From contig CAJUIE010000095.1 in NCBI GenBank assembly GCA_910586375.1, positions 1 to 6,462 of the forward strand: a stretch of DNA of 6,462 nt. Direction: 5' to 3'. The position numbers and the translations under genes are program-made. The DNA comes from an uncultured Alistipes sp. GTDB taxonomy: Bacteria > Bacteroidota > Bacteroidia > Bacteroidales > Rikenellaceae. Position 1 is the stretch's first letter; each line of letters opens with the position of its first letter. A model generated the notes under the pieces. The model was not told the DNA's origin, did not search any database, and saw only the letters and a list, made by a program, of their open reading frames with translations. This document shows positions 1 to 5,725 of this stretch, one piece after another.

Positions 1-783
1 CTTTTCATCCAGTTCGGACTGCCTGTCAGCGGCAATGTCGGTAACATACTTCAGGTCTTCGCGCTCGGAAAGAGCCCGCAACAATCCTGCCTCGTCGATC
101 ACCTCCTTGCGGGCGGTGTTGACCAGCGTGGCACCCGCAGGCATGGACATCAGCAGCTCATAACCGATCGACCCTTTGGTCTGAGGCGTAGCAGGGATGT
201 GCAACGACAGAAAGTCGGAAACTCTATAAAGCTCCTCAACGGAACCGACCTGCTCCACGCCGTCAGCCGCGAAAACCTCTGAATCGGAAACAAACGGGTC
301 ATAAGCCACGACCCGCATGCCGAGCGCCTTGCCCTTGCGAGCGACTAAGCGGCCGACATTGCCGTAGGCGTGGATGCCGAGGGTCTTGCCCTGAATCTCC
401 GACCCGGTGCCGGGCGTGAAGCGGTTGCGGGCCATGAAGATCATCATGGCGATGGCCAGCTCGGCCACAGCATTGGAGTTCTGCCCGGGGGTATTCATAA
501 CGACGATACCGCGCTCGGAAGCAGCGGCCAGATCGATGTTATCATAACCTGCACCGGCGCGAACAACAATCTTGAGGTTCGGGGCCCCGGCGATCACCTC
601 GGCGGTGACCTTGTCGCTGCGGACGATCAGCGCGTCGGCATCGGCCACGGCGGAGAGCAGCTCGGCCTTGTCGGCATATTTTTCGAGCAGCGCCAGTTCA
701 TAACCGGCCCCCGCGACTATCTCGCGAATCCCCTCAACGGCCTTACGGGCAAAGGGCTTTTCTGTGGCAACCAATATTTTCAT
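1..783 (-). CDS. serA: D-3-phosphoglycerate dehydrogenase SerA, C-terminus cut by window edge
   Basis: Catalyses NAD-dependent oxidation of 3-phosphoglycerate to 3-phosphohydroxypyruvate, the first step of serine synthesis in the cytoplasm. My reading of the minus strand gives 261 codons without a stop, beginning MKILVATEKPFARKAVEGI. Seen: the substrate-domain motif VRAGAGYDNIDLAA (about residues 74-87), the nucleotide fold around GIHAYGNVGR (136-145) with D162 in VVAYDPF likely contacting the NAD ribose, and the active-site Arg225 in NTARKEVIDE. The first Gly of the usual GxGxxG is Ala139 and the usual RGG is RKE; I recall both from short Bacteroidales SerA proteins of about 300 residues without an ACT domain. 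The remaining catalytic Glu and His (or Lys) region and the stop lie outside the window. It follows serC, giving a serC-serA operon. The start at 783 is chosen by family alignment; an in-frame ATG at 888 is possible. Family call is very sure. Confidence 0.93.
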   Translation of the reverse strand, partial: MKILVATEKPFARKAVEGIREIVAGAGYELALLEKYADKAELLSAVADADALIVRSDKVTAEVIAGAPNLKIVVRAGAGYDNIDLAAASERGIVVMNTPGQNSNAVAELAIAMMIFMARNRFTPGTGSEIQGKTLGIHAYGNVGRLVARKGKALGMRVVAYDPFVSDSEVFAADGVEQVGSVEELYRVSDFLSLHIPATPQTKGSIGYELLMSMPAGATLVNTARKEVIDEAGLLRALSEREDLKYVTDIAADRQSELDEK

Positions 784-888
784 GGTAAGTTTCAATGTGG
801 TGGTTTCCTGTAATTCGGTTTGCTCCCACGCGACCACCTCGCCCGTGAGGGCGCTGTAGGCCGTGGGAATCTTGAACTGGTAAGCCAT
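784..888 (-). other. In-frame 35-codon leader between serC and serA
   Basis: An ATG at 888-886 lies 6 nt after the serC stop (TAG, 897-895) and reads 35 codons without a stop straight into the serA ATG at 783. It begins MAYQFKIPTAYSALTGEVVA. The first 20 or so codons are rich in G or C at the third position, as in neighbouring genes, while the last part is more A/T-rich. It could be a real N-terminal extension of SerA, a remnant of a small gene, or merely an untranslated spacer. The standard SerA fold needs no such extension, so I keep the serA start at 783 and list this separately. I do not recognise the peptide. Confidence 0.4.
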
Positions 889-894
889 CGGGGA

Positions 895-1974
895 CTACCG
901 CTTGGCGTGCAGCTGCTCGAACTCCTGCATGCAGTCGACCAGCGCCTGCACGCTCTCGACGGGCAGGGCGTTGTAACACGAAGCACGGAAGCCGCCGACC
1001 AGGCGATGGCCCTTGATGCCGACCATGCCGCGGGCCTTGGCGAACTCCAGGAACTCGGGAGCCAGCTCCTCGTAACCCTCGGCCATGACGAAGCAGATGT
1101 TCATGAGCGAACGGTCCTCCATCTCCACCGTACCGCGGAACAGCGAATTGCGGTCGATTTCGTCATAGAGCAACCTGGCCTTGGCGCCGTTGCGGCGGAA
1201 AATCTCGTCGACACCGCCGATCTTCCTGAGCCACCGCAGCGTCTCCATCAAAACATAGATGGGGAAGACGGGCGGCGTGTTGAACATCGAATTGTTCTCG
1301 GCGTGGGTCTTGAACGAAACCATTGTGGGCAGGTCGCGCACGATCTTATCCAACATATCGTCGCGGATGATGGCGAACGCGACGCCCGCGGGAGCGAGGT
1401 TTTTCTGCGCACCGCCATAAATCATGGCGTACTTCGAGACGTCAACGGGCCGCGACAGGATGTCGGACGACATGTCTGCAATCAGAGGCACGGGCGAATC
1501 AATATCCTCGTGGTACTCGGTGCCGTAAATGGTGTTATTGGTCGTGATGTGGAGATAGTCGAGGTCGGACGGGATGGCGAAACCCTTGGGAATATAAGTG
1601 AAGTTGCGATCCTCGGACGAAGCGAGCACCTCGACCTCGCCATAACGCTTGGCCTCCTTGATGGCCTTTTTGGCCCAGACACCCGTATTGACATAACCGG
1701 CCTTCTTGCCGAGGAAGTTGGCGGGTATTTCGTAAAAATAGGTACTGGCGCCGCCACCTAAGTAGATGATCTTATAATTGTCGGGGATGGAGAGCAACTC
1801 GCGGAAAAGCCGGTCGGCCTCGGCCAGCACATCGTCGAAATCCTTCGTGCGATGCGAAATGGAGAGAATCGAAAGTCCCGAGCCGTTGAAATCCCGGACG
1901 GCCTGCGCAGCCCGATCGATCACCTCGTCGGGCAAGATAGAAGGTCCCGCGTTGAAATTGTGCTTTTTCATCAT
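895..1974 (-). CDS. serC: Phosphoserine aminotransferase SerC
   Basis: PLP enzyme that converts 3-phosphohydroxypyruvate and glutamate to O-phosphoserine and 2-oxoglutarate, the second step of serine synthesis; the E. coli enzyme also acts in pyridoxal phosphate synthesis. At 359 residues it is full length (E. coli 362). Seen: N-terminal HNFNAGPSILP; H41-R42 in SISHRTKDF for the substrate phosphate; W100; T148 in TTNNTIYG; D167 in IADMSSD, which should contact the pyridine nitrogen; the PLP lysine K191 in YGGAQKNLAPAG; N232-T233 in FNTPP; and R330 in GGFRASCYNALP. These pair well with the E. coli active site. The gene starts with two adjacent Met codons (1974 and 1971); the second matches the usual family start MKKHNF. 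It has its own promoter, with a palindrome at the expected transcription start, and is followed by serA. No sign of damage. Confidence 0.97.
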   Translation of the reverse strand: MMKKHNFNAGPSILPDEVIDRAAQAVRDFNGSGLSILSISHRTKDFDDVLAEADRLFRELLSIPDNYKIIYLGGGASTYFYEIPANFLGKKAGYVNTGVWAKKAIKEAKRYGEVEVLASSEDRNFTYIPKGFAIPSDLDYLHITTNNTIYGTEYHEDIDSPVPLIADMSSDILSRPVDVSKYAMIYGGAQKNLAPAGVAFAIIRDDMLDKIVRDLPTMVSFKTHAENNSMFNTPPVFPIYVLMETLRWLRKIGGVDEIFRRNGAKARLLYDEIDRNSLFRGTVEMEDRSLMNICFVMAEGYEELAPEFLEFAKARGMVGIKGHRLVGGFRASCYNALPVESVQALVDCMQEFEQLHAKR

Positions 1975-2008
1975 ATAATTGTAAGATTTAATGACCTGAT
2001 TCCCGCAT

Positions 2009-2024
2009 TGTTAGTTTACTAACA
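2009..2024. promoter_or_regulatory. Perfect 16-bp palindrome at the serC start site, candidate operator
   Basis: TGTTAGT-TT-ACTAACA has 7-bp perfect arms (2009-2015 and 2018-2024) around two central bases. It directly abuts the -7 box of the serC promoter (2025-2032), so it spans the expected transcription start. This position suits a dimeric repressor that blocks transcription of serC-serA. The 2-nt centre makes it a poor RNA hairpin, so a DNA-binding site is more likely. I cannot name the regulator. Confidence 0.5.
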
Positions 2025-2054
2025 CAAAGATAGGCAAGATTTTCGGAAAAACAA
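2025..2054 (-). promoter_or_regulatory. Bacteroidetes-type promoter of serC-serA
   Basis: Reading the minus strand, TTG at 2054-2052 is followed by 19 nt and then TATCTTTG at 2032-2025. This fits the -33 and -7 elements (TTG, 19-21 nt, TAnnTTTG) used by the primary sigma factor of Bacteroidetes. Transcription should begin near 2021-2018, leaving a leader of about 45 nt before the serC start. The leader end (TTACAATTAT before ATG) is A/T-rich without a Shine-Dalgarno site, as usual for this phylum. Confidence 0.75.
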
Positions 2055-2090
2055 TCTCTGAAGCGATTATTTTTGCAAATACGCGGCCCA

Positions 2091-2109
2091 GGGGGCGGAT
2101 AGGGGGGGG
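2091..2109 (+). other. G-rich tract between the divergent promoters
   Basis: Five G, then CGGATA, then eight G in a row (2102-2109), inside the roughly 130-bp stretch between the serC and yicC promoters. Such a tract could form a two-layer G-quadruplex on the plus strand, and its length may vary by slippage. Nearby, GCCG-GAAA-CGGC (2126-2137) is a small perfect hairpin with a GNRA loop. I see no gene in 1975-2295; open frames crossing it run through the promoters and have no family features. Confidence 0.35.
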
Positions 2110-2187
2110 CAACTTTTTTATTCGGGCCGGAAACGGCGGGAGCTTCGCAGGTAAACGCGGCACGAAGAAAAGATGTCGGGACAAATG

Positions 2188-2219
2188 TTGCATATAGTTC
2201 CCAAAATTTATTACTTTTG
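2188..2219 (+). promoter_or_regulatory. Bacteroidetes-type promoter of yicC (and probably gmk-nadD-ddl)
   Basis: TTG at 2188-2190, a 21-nt spacer, then TACTTTTG at 2212-2219, matching the Bacteroidetes TTG / TAnnTTTG consensus. Transcription should begin near 2224-2227, giving a leader of about 70 nt before the yicC ATG at 2296. In the leader, CCGGGC (2235-2240) can pair with GTCCGG (2265-2270) with one G-U pair, a weak possible hairpin. This promoter excludes the upstream in-frame ATG at 2173 as the yicC start. Confidence 0.75.
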
Positions 2220-2295
2220 CCACACAAAAACCGACCGGGCACGACTTCTGACAACAAATAAGCGGTCCGGCCCAAAATTAGCGTCTCTTCTCTCC

Positions 2296-3168
2296 ATGAC
2301 AAAATCAATGACGGGCTTCGGAAAAGGCGAAGCCACGGTGGGAACCAAGAAAATCACGGTCGAAATCCGTTCGCTCAACTCCAAGCAGCTCGACCTCAAT
2401 CTGCGGCTGCCGGCGATCTACCGCCAGTCGGAATACGAACTGCGCACGCTGGTGGGCCGCTGTCTGGTCCGCGGAAAAGTGGACGTCTTCGTGACGGTGG
2501 AGAACCGCCAGGTGGAGACCCCGGCCCGGATCGACCGCGAACTTTTCCGCGAATATCTGCGTCAGGCGGGCGATGCGATGGCCCATGCGGGCATCGGGGC
2601 CAACTACGAAGCGCTGGTGCCGGCCATTCTGCGCATGCCCGAGGTGGTGGCAACCGAAGCGGAAACCATCTCCGATGAAGAGCATGCCGCCCTGCTGGCC
2701 GCGACGGAAGCCGCAGCGGCCCGGCTCGACGCTTTCCGCGTGCAGGAGGGAGCGATTCTCATAGCCGACCTGCTGCGCCGCGTGGACCTGATCGAACAAT
2801 ACAAGAACGAAATCGAACCCTACGAAAAAGCCCGCACAGAGACGATCCGCAACCGCATTCTGGACAACCTCTCGAAGCTGCCCGTCGAAGTCGACCGCAA
2901 CCGCCTGGAACAGGAGATGATCTTCTACATCGAAAAGCTCGACATCACCGAAGAAAAGGTACGCCTGACCAACCACTGCAACTATTTCCGCGAAGTGGCG
3001 GCCCGGGAAGAGGGCGCCGGCCGTAAGCTGGGATTCATCGCCCAGGAGATGGGACGCGAAATCAATACGACGGGCTCGAAAGCCAACGAAACGAATATCC
3101 AGATTCTGGTCGTCAAGATGAAGGATGAACTGGAGAAAATCAAGGAGCAAGTGCTGAATATTTTATAA
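2296..3168 (+). CDS. yicC: YicC/YloC family endoribonuclease
   Basis: Member of the YicC/YloC family. E. coli YicC is reported to be an endoribonuclease involved in small RNA turnover; in Bacteroidales its substrates are unknown to me. The protein is 290 residues (E. coli 287). Seen: the N-terminal signature SMTGFG (4-9), the conserved strand VEIRSLNSKQLDLNLRLP (22-39), a long helical middle rich in Glu and Arg, and the C-terminal DUF1732 signature QEMGREINTTGSKAN (250-264) followed by a charged helix ending KEQVLNIL. The start at 2296 puts SMTGFG at the usual distance from the N-terminus; the same frame is open back to 2173, but that part overlaps the promoter. It is the first gene of the plus-strand unit and is separated from gmk by a repeat-filled gap. 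Intact, with no oddities; the family call is firm and the substrate is open. Confidence 0.93.
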   Translation: MTKSMTGFGKGEATVGTKKITVEIRSLNSKQLDLNLRLPAIYRQSEYELRTLVGRCLVRGKVDVFVTVENRQVETPARIDRELFREYLRQAGDAMAHAGIGANYEALVPAILRMPEVVATEAETISDEEHAALLAATEAAAARLDAFRVQEGAILIADLLRRVDLIEQYKNEIEPYEKARTETIRNRILDNLSKLPVEVDRNRLEQEMIFYIEKLDITEEKVRLTNHCNYFREVAAREEGAGRKLGFIAQEMGREINTTGSKANETNIQILVVKMKDELEKIKEQVLNIL

Positions 3169-3194
3169 GAAAGCAACAAAGTGATAGGTTTAAA

Positions 3195-3260
3195 GCGAGG
3201 CGTAGCCGGCGGAGCAAGCAACAGAATTGCGAGCCTCCGCAGGGTGGGGCTACGACTCGC
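3195..3260. repeat. Long inverted repeat in the yicC-gmk gap
   Basis: The outer arms GCGAGGCGTAGCC (3195-3207) and GGCTACGACTCGC (3248-3260) pair at 12 of 13 positions. Inside, GCGGAG (3209-3214) pairs with CTCCGC (3235-3240), and GCAA (3214-3217) can pair with TTGC (3227-3230). Together they form a long imperfect stem-loop. It has no T-run after it, so it is not a classic terminator. Parts recur after the last gene (16 of 21 bases at 6297-6317; 13 exact bases on the minus strand at 6375-6387), suggesting a dispersed intergenic repeat family. Confidence 0.6.
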
Positions 3261-3306
3261 CTGCCTAAAGGCAGAATAGATTCTTCGCTGTCGCTCAGAA
3301 TGACAG
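3261..3306. repeat. Short palindromic modules following the long inverted repeat
   Basis: CTGCC-TAAA-GGCAG (3261-3274) is a perfect 5-bp hairpin. Directly after it, the stretch 3279-3306 carries two nested pairs: ATTCT/AGAAT (3280-3284 and 3297-3301) and CTGTC/GACAG (3288-3292 and 3302-3306), which cannot both form fully. The string TTCTTCGCTGTCGCTCAGAA reminds me of short repeats seen between genes in many gut bacteria; that is memory, not a search. It looks like a REP-like or miniature element rather than a coding region. Confidence 0.45.
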
Positions 3307-3311
3307 GAGAG

Positions 3312-3323
3312 GGGCTTCGGCCC
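3312..3323 (+). other. Small UUCG-loop hairpin before gmk
   Basis: GGGC-TTCG-GCCC forms a 4-bp stem closed by the very stable C(UUCG)G tetraloop. It lies 27 nt before the gmk start and is followed by CTTT-rich DNA rather than a clean T-run. It may protect the 5' side of a gmk message or act as a weak terminator after yicC; the sequence alone does not decide. Confidence 0.4.
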
Positions 3324-3324
3324 G

Positions 3325-3340
3325 CCTTTAACCTTTAACC
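3325..3340 (+). repeat. Heptamer tandem repeat CCTTTAA x2 before gmk
   Basis: Two exact copies of CCTTTAA (3325-3331 and 3332-3338) plus CC, ending 10 nt before the GTG start of gmk. The second copy supplies an in-frame TAA (3336-3338) that bounds the gmk reading frame. A copy-number change would alter the gmk leader by 7 nt without changing the protein. Confidence 0.45.
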
Positions 3341-3350
3341 TCGAATCAAA

Positions 3351-3914
3351 GTGGGCAAAATCATCATATTCTCGGCACCGAGCGGCTCGGGCAAGACAAC
3401 CATCGTGCGGCAGCTGCTGGAGCGTTACCCGCAGCTGGAGTTTTCAATTTCGGCAACAAGCCGCGCACCCCGAGGTGCGGAGCGCGATGGCGTGGACTAC
3501 TACTTCTTCACGCCGGAGGAGTTCAGGCAGGCCGTAGCCGATGACCGCTTCGTAGAGTGGGAAGAGGTCTACAAAGGTACCTGCTACGGCACGCTGCGCA
3601 GCGAAATGGAGCGCATCTGGCAGAAAGGACACGTCATCGCTTTCGACGTCGACGTCATGGGCGGAATCAACCTTAAACGACTCTTCGGCGACAACGCCTG
3701 CTCGGTCTTCGTCATGCCCCCCTCGGTCGAAGAGCTGCGACGACGGCTCCAAGGCCGCGGTACCGATGCTCCCGAAGCAATCGACCGACGCATAGCCAAA
3801 GCCGAATTCGAGCTGACCAAAGCCCCGGAGTTTGACCATGTGGTGGTCAATGACCGTCTCGAAGATGCTGTAGCCGCGGCATGCCGCATTCTCGATGATC
3901 TCCTTGCCCGCTGA
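3351..3914 (+). CDS. gmk: Guanylate kinase
   Basis: Transfers phosphate from ATP to GMP (and dGMP) to make GDP in the cytoplasm, a step shared by guanine salvage and new synthesis. At 187 residues it is the usual size. Seen: Walker A loop APSGSGKTT (9-17) with K15; the GMP-binding signature SATSRAPRGAERDGVDYYF (34-52) with R38, R41, E44 and Y50; FVEW (67-70) and YGT (79-81); the DVDVMGG strand (99-105), where many homologues have DIDVQGA; and the lid region RLQGRGTDAPEAIDRR (132-147). The start is GTG: an in-frame TAA at 3336-3338 leaves no ATG upstream, and GTG places the P-loop correctly. The A-rich AATCAAA before it is typical of translation starts in this phylum. nadD follows after 12 nt. 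No promoter consensus was found in 3169-3350, so transcription from the yicC promoter is likely. Confidence 0.97.
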   Translation: MGKIIIFSAPSGSGKTTIVRQLLERYPQLEFSISATSRAPRGAERDGVDYYFFTPEEFRQAVADDRFVEWEEVYKGTCYGTLRSEMERIWQKGHVIAFDVDVMGGINLKRLFGDNACSVFVMPPSVEELRRRLQGRGTDAPEAIDRRIAKAEFELTKAPEFDHVVVNDRLEDAVAAACRILDDLLAR

Positions 3915-3926
3915 CTCCCGCCACCC

Positions 3927-4736
3927 ATGAAACGAATGATGCTCTACTTCGGGTCGTTCGATCCTGTGCACAACGGCCATATCGCACTGGCCGAATATGT
4001 CGTGGAGCACGACCTGGCTGACGAAGTGGTGCTCATCGTCTCGCCCCAAAGCCCCTACAAGCAGGGAGCGCTGCCAGCTTCGGAGGTCGAACGCTTCGAA
4101 ATGACCGAAATAGCCTGCGCAGCGTCGAAATACCCCGGACGGATCAAACCCTCGGCCATCGAATTTCTGCTGCCCCGACCGTCGTACACCATCGACACGC
4201 TGCATCACTTAGAGGAGATATGCGGCAATGAAATGGAGTTCTCGATCCTCATGGGCGGCGACCAGATCGCGGCGCTCGACGGCTGGAAAGAGTACGAAAA
4301 AGTGCTCGATTATCCGATCTACGTCTACCCGCGCCGCGGCGAAAGGGCAGAGCGTTACCTCGACCGTATCACGCTCTTAACGGATGCTCCTTTACAGGAT
4401 TTCTCATCGACCCAGGTACGTGCAGCCATCGAACGGGGCGATGACACCTCGCAGATGCTGGCGCCGGGCGTGGCCGAATACATCCGCAGCAAAGGGCTGT
4501 GGAGCCCTGCCCATCGCATGACGGCTCTCAACGGCGCATTGTCCTCCAATCCGGAGAATACTGCGTTGCTGCTCGAACGCGGAAAGCGGCACTACCGGAT
4601 GAACGAATGGGGCGCAGCCCTGAACGACTTCAACGCTATCCTACGGCTCGATCCGGAAAACGAGGAGGCCCGGCAATACACGGAAATGATCCAGGAAATA
4701 CTGACATTCAGATACAAAGACATCTACAACCCATGA
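3927..4736 (+). CDS. nadD: Nicotinate-nucleotide adenylyltransferase NadD with a C-terminal TPR-like extension
   Basis: Adenylates nicotinate mononucleotide to deamido-NAD using ATP, in NAD synthesis. Seen: the nucleotidyltransferase signature GSFDPVHNGH (9-18) with H15 and H18; SPQSPYK (39-45) in the place of the usual PPHK-type loop; MGGDQ (109-113); and the second ATP-binding motif SSTQVR (160-165). The catalytic domain ends near EYIRSKGLW (184-192), about the usual NadD length. Another 77 residues follow: a TPR-like helix pair from about 212 to 240 (LLLERGKRHYRMNEWGAALN, then FNAILRLDPEN) and a tail ending FRYKDIYNP. The frame is continuous with no sign of a frameshift, so this is a genuine fusion. 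The tail resembles the end of small stand-alone TPR proteins I recall from Bacteroidetes. The gene sits 12 nt after gmk and overlaps ddl by ATGA. Enzyme call is firm; the role of the tail is unknown, perhaps protein contacts. Confidence 0.93.
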   Translation: MKRMMLYFGSFDPVHNGHIALAEYVVEHDLADEVVLIVSPQSPYKQGALPASEVERFEMTEIACAASKYPGRIKPSAIEFLLPRPSYTIDTLHHLEEICGNEMEFSILMGGDQIAALDGWKEYEKVLDYPIYVYPRRGERAERYLDRITLLTDAPLQDFSSTQVRAAIERGDDTSQMLAPGVAEYIRSKGLWSPAHRMTALNGALSSNPENTALLLERGKRHYRMNEWGAALNDFNAILRLDPENEEARQYTEMIQEILTFRYKDIYNP

Positions 4737-5725
4737 CCCCGAAACTGAAAATAGCGCTTCTGGCCGGCGGCGATTCATCGGAGCGGGAAATCGCCCTCCA
4801 GAGTGCAGCCCAGATCGCAGCGGCGCTCGACCCTGCCAAATACGACATCACACCGATCGACCTCCACGGCCGCGACTGGCACTACACGGCGCCCGATGGC
4901 CGCGAGTGGCAGGTGGACAAGAACGACTTCTCGCTGACGATCGATGGCGTGCGCACGGAGTTCGACTACGCACTGATCATCATCCACGGCACACCGGGCG
5001 AAGACGGCCGTCTGCAAGGCTATCTGGACATGATGGGCATCCCGTACTCGTCGTGCTCGATGACCTCCTCTGTCATCACCTTCGACAAGATAACGACCAA
5101 ACGCACGCTGGCAGGCCGCGGCATCAACCTGGCCCGCGAACGCTTCCTGCGCCGCGGCGAAGCATGGGACGCAACGTCGATCGTGGGCGAACTGGGGCTG
5201 CCGCTCTTCGTGAAACCCAACGCCAGCGGCTCGTCGTTCGGAGTGACGAAGGTCCGCACGGCCGACGAACTGCCCGCAGCCGTCGAAAAAGCGTTCTCCG
5301 AGAGCGACGAGGTACTGATCGAAGAATATGTCGCAGGCCGCGAAATGGGGTGCGGCGTGATGATCGTCGGCGGCAAGGAGTATCTTTTTCCCATTACGGA
5401 GATCGTTTCGAAGAAAGAATTCTTCGACTACGAAGCCAAATACACCACCGGATTCTCCGACGAAATCACCCCGGCAGACATCGCCCCCGAGGTGAAGACC
5501 GAACTCAACCGCATGACGCTGGAAGCCTACCGCACGTGCCGCTGCCGTGGCGTCGTGCGCGTCGATTTCATCGTGACGCCCGACGGCAGGCCCTATTTCA
5601 TCGAACTGAACTCCATACCGGGCATGAGCCCCGGAAGCATCGTCCCCAAGCAGGTGAAGGCGATGGGAATGACCATGGGCCAGCTCTACGACATCATCAT
5701 CGCCGACACATGTACGCACAAATGA
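4733..5725 (+). CDS. ddl: D-alanine--D-alanine ligase
   Basis: ATP-grasp enzyme that joins two D-alanines for the peptidoglycan stem peptide, in the cytoplasm. At 330 residues it is slightly longer than E. coli DdlB (306). Comparing with DdlB from memory, the key residues are present: E17 in SSEREIAL (DdlB E15), HGTPGEDGRLQG (85-96), K161 in FVKPNASGSSFG with S167 at the DdlB S150 position, K236 and Y237 in FDYEAKY (DdlB K215 and Y216), D278 in RVDFI, E291 and N293 in FIELNSIPGM, and S302. Tyr rather than Phe at 237 points to D-Ala-D-Ala rather than D-Ala-D-lactate. The start at 4733 overlaps the nadD stop as ATGA and gives the usual N-terminus KLKIALLAGGDSSEREI; the frame is open further upstream, but only inside nadD. 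Its own stop overlaps the next gene in the same way, so its translation is probably coupled at both ends. Confidence 0.97.
   Translation: MTPKLKIALLAGGDSSEREIALQSAAQIAAALDPAKYDITPIDLHGRDWHYTAPDGREWQVDKNDFSLTIDGVRTEFDYALIIIHGTPGEDGRLQGYLDMMGIPYSSCSMTSSVITFDKITTKRTLAGRGINLARERFLRRGEAWDATSIVGELGLPLFVKPNASGSSFGVTKVRTADELPAAVEKAFSESDEVLIEEYVAGREMGCGVMIVGGKEYLFPITEIVSKKEFFDYEAKYTTGFSDEITPADIAPEVKTELNRMTLEAYRTCRCRGVVRVDFIVTPDGRPYFIELNSIPGMSPGSIVPKQVKAMGMTMGQLYDIIIADTCTHK

Noticed and set aside
820..1761. Long open frame on the plus strand (313 codons)
   Set aside because: It lies opposite serC, whose full active site is intact, and its protein has no family motifs; it is a shadow of GC-rich codon use.
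2068..2075. TATTTTTG as a second plus-strand -7 box
   Set aside because: No TTG is found 19-21 nt upstream.
2173..2295. Longer yicC start at 2173
   Set aside because: It would place the promoter (2188-2219) inside the coding region, and homologues begin just before SMTGFG.
2305..3150. Open frame of 281 codons antisense to yicC
   Set aside because: A mirror of yicC codons, with no promoter or recognisable domain.
3185..3192. TAGGTTTA as a gmk promoter
   Set aside because: The last base departs from TAnnTTTG and there is no TTG at the proper distance.
3195..3306. CRISPR array or tRNA in the yicC-gmk gap
   Set aside because: There are no regularly spaced direct repeats and no cloverleaf or anticodon arm; the structure is made of inverted repeats.
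4906..5709. Upstream extension of the DUF3109 frame through ddl
   Set aside because: It overlaps ddl entirely, has an Arg/His-rich shadow composition, and the family N-terminus begins at 5722 (or 5710).
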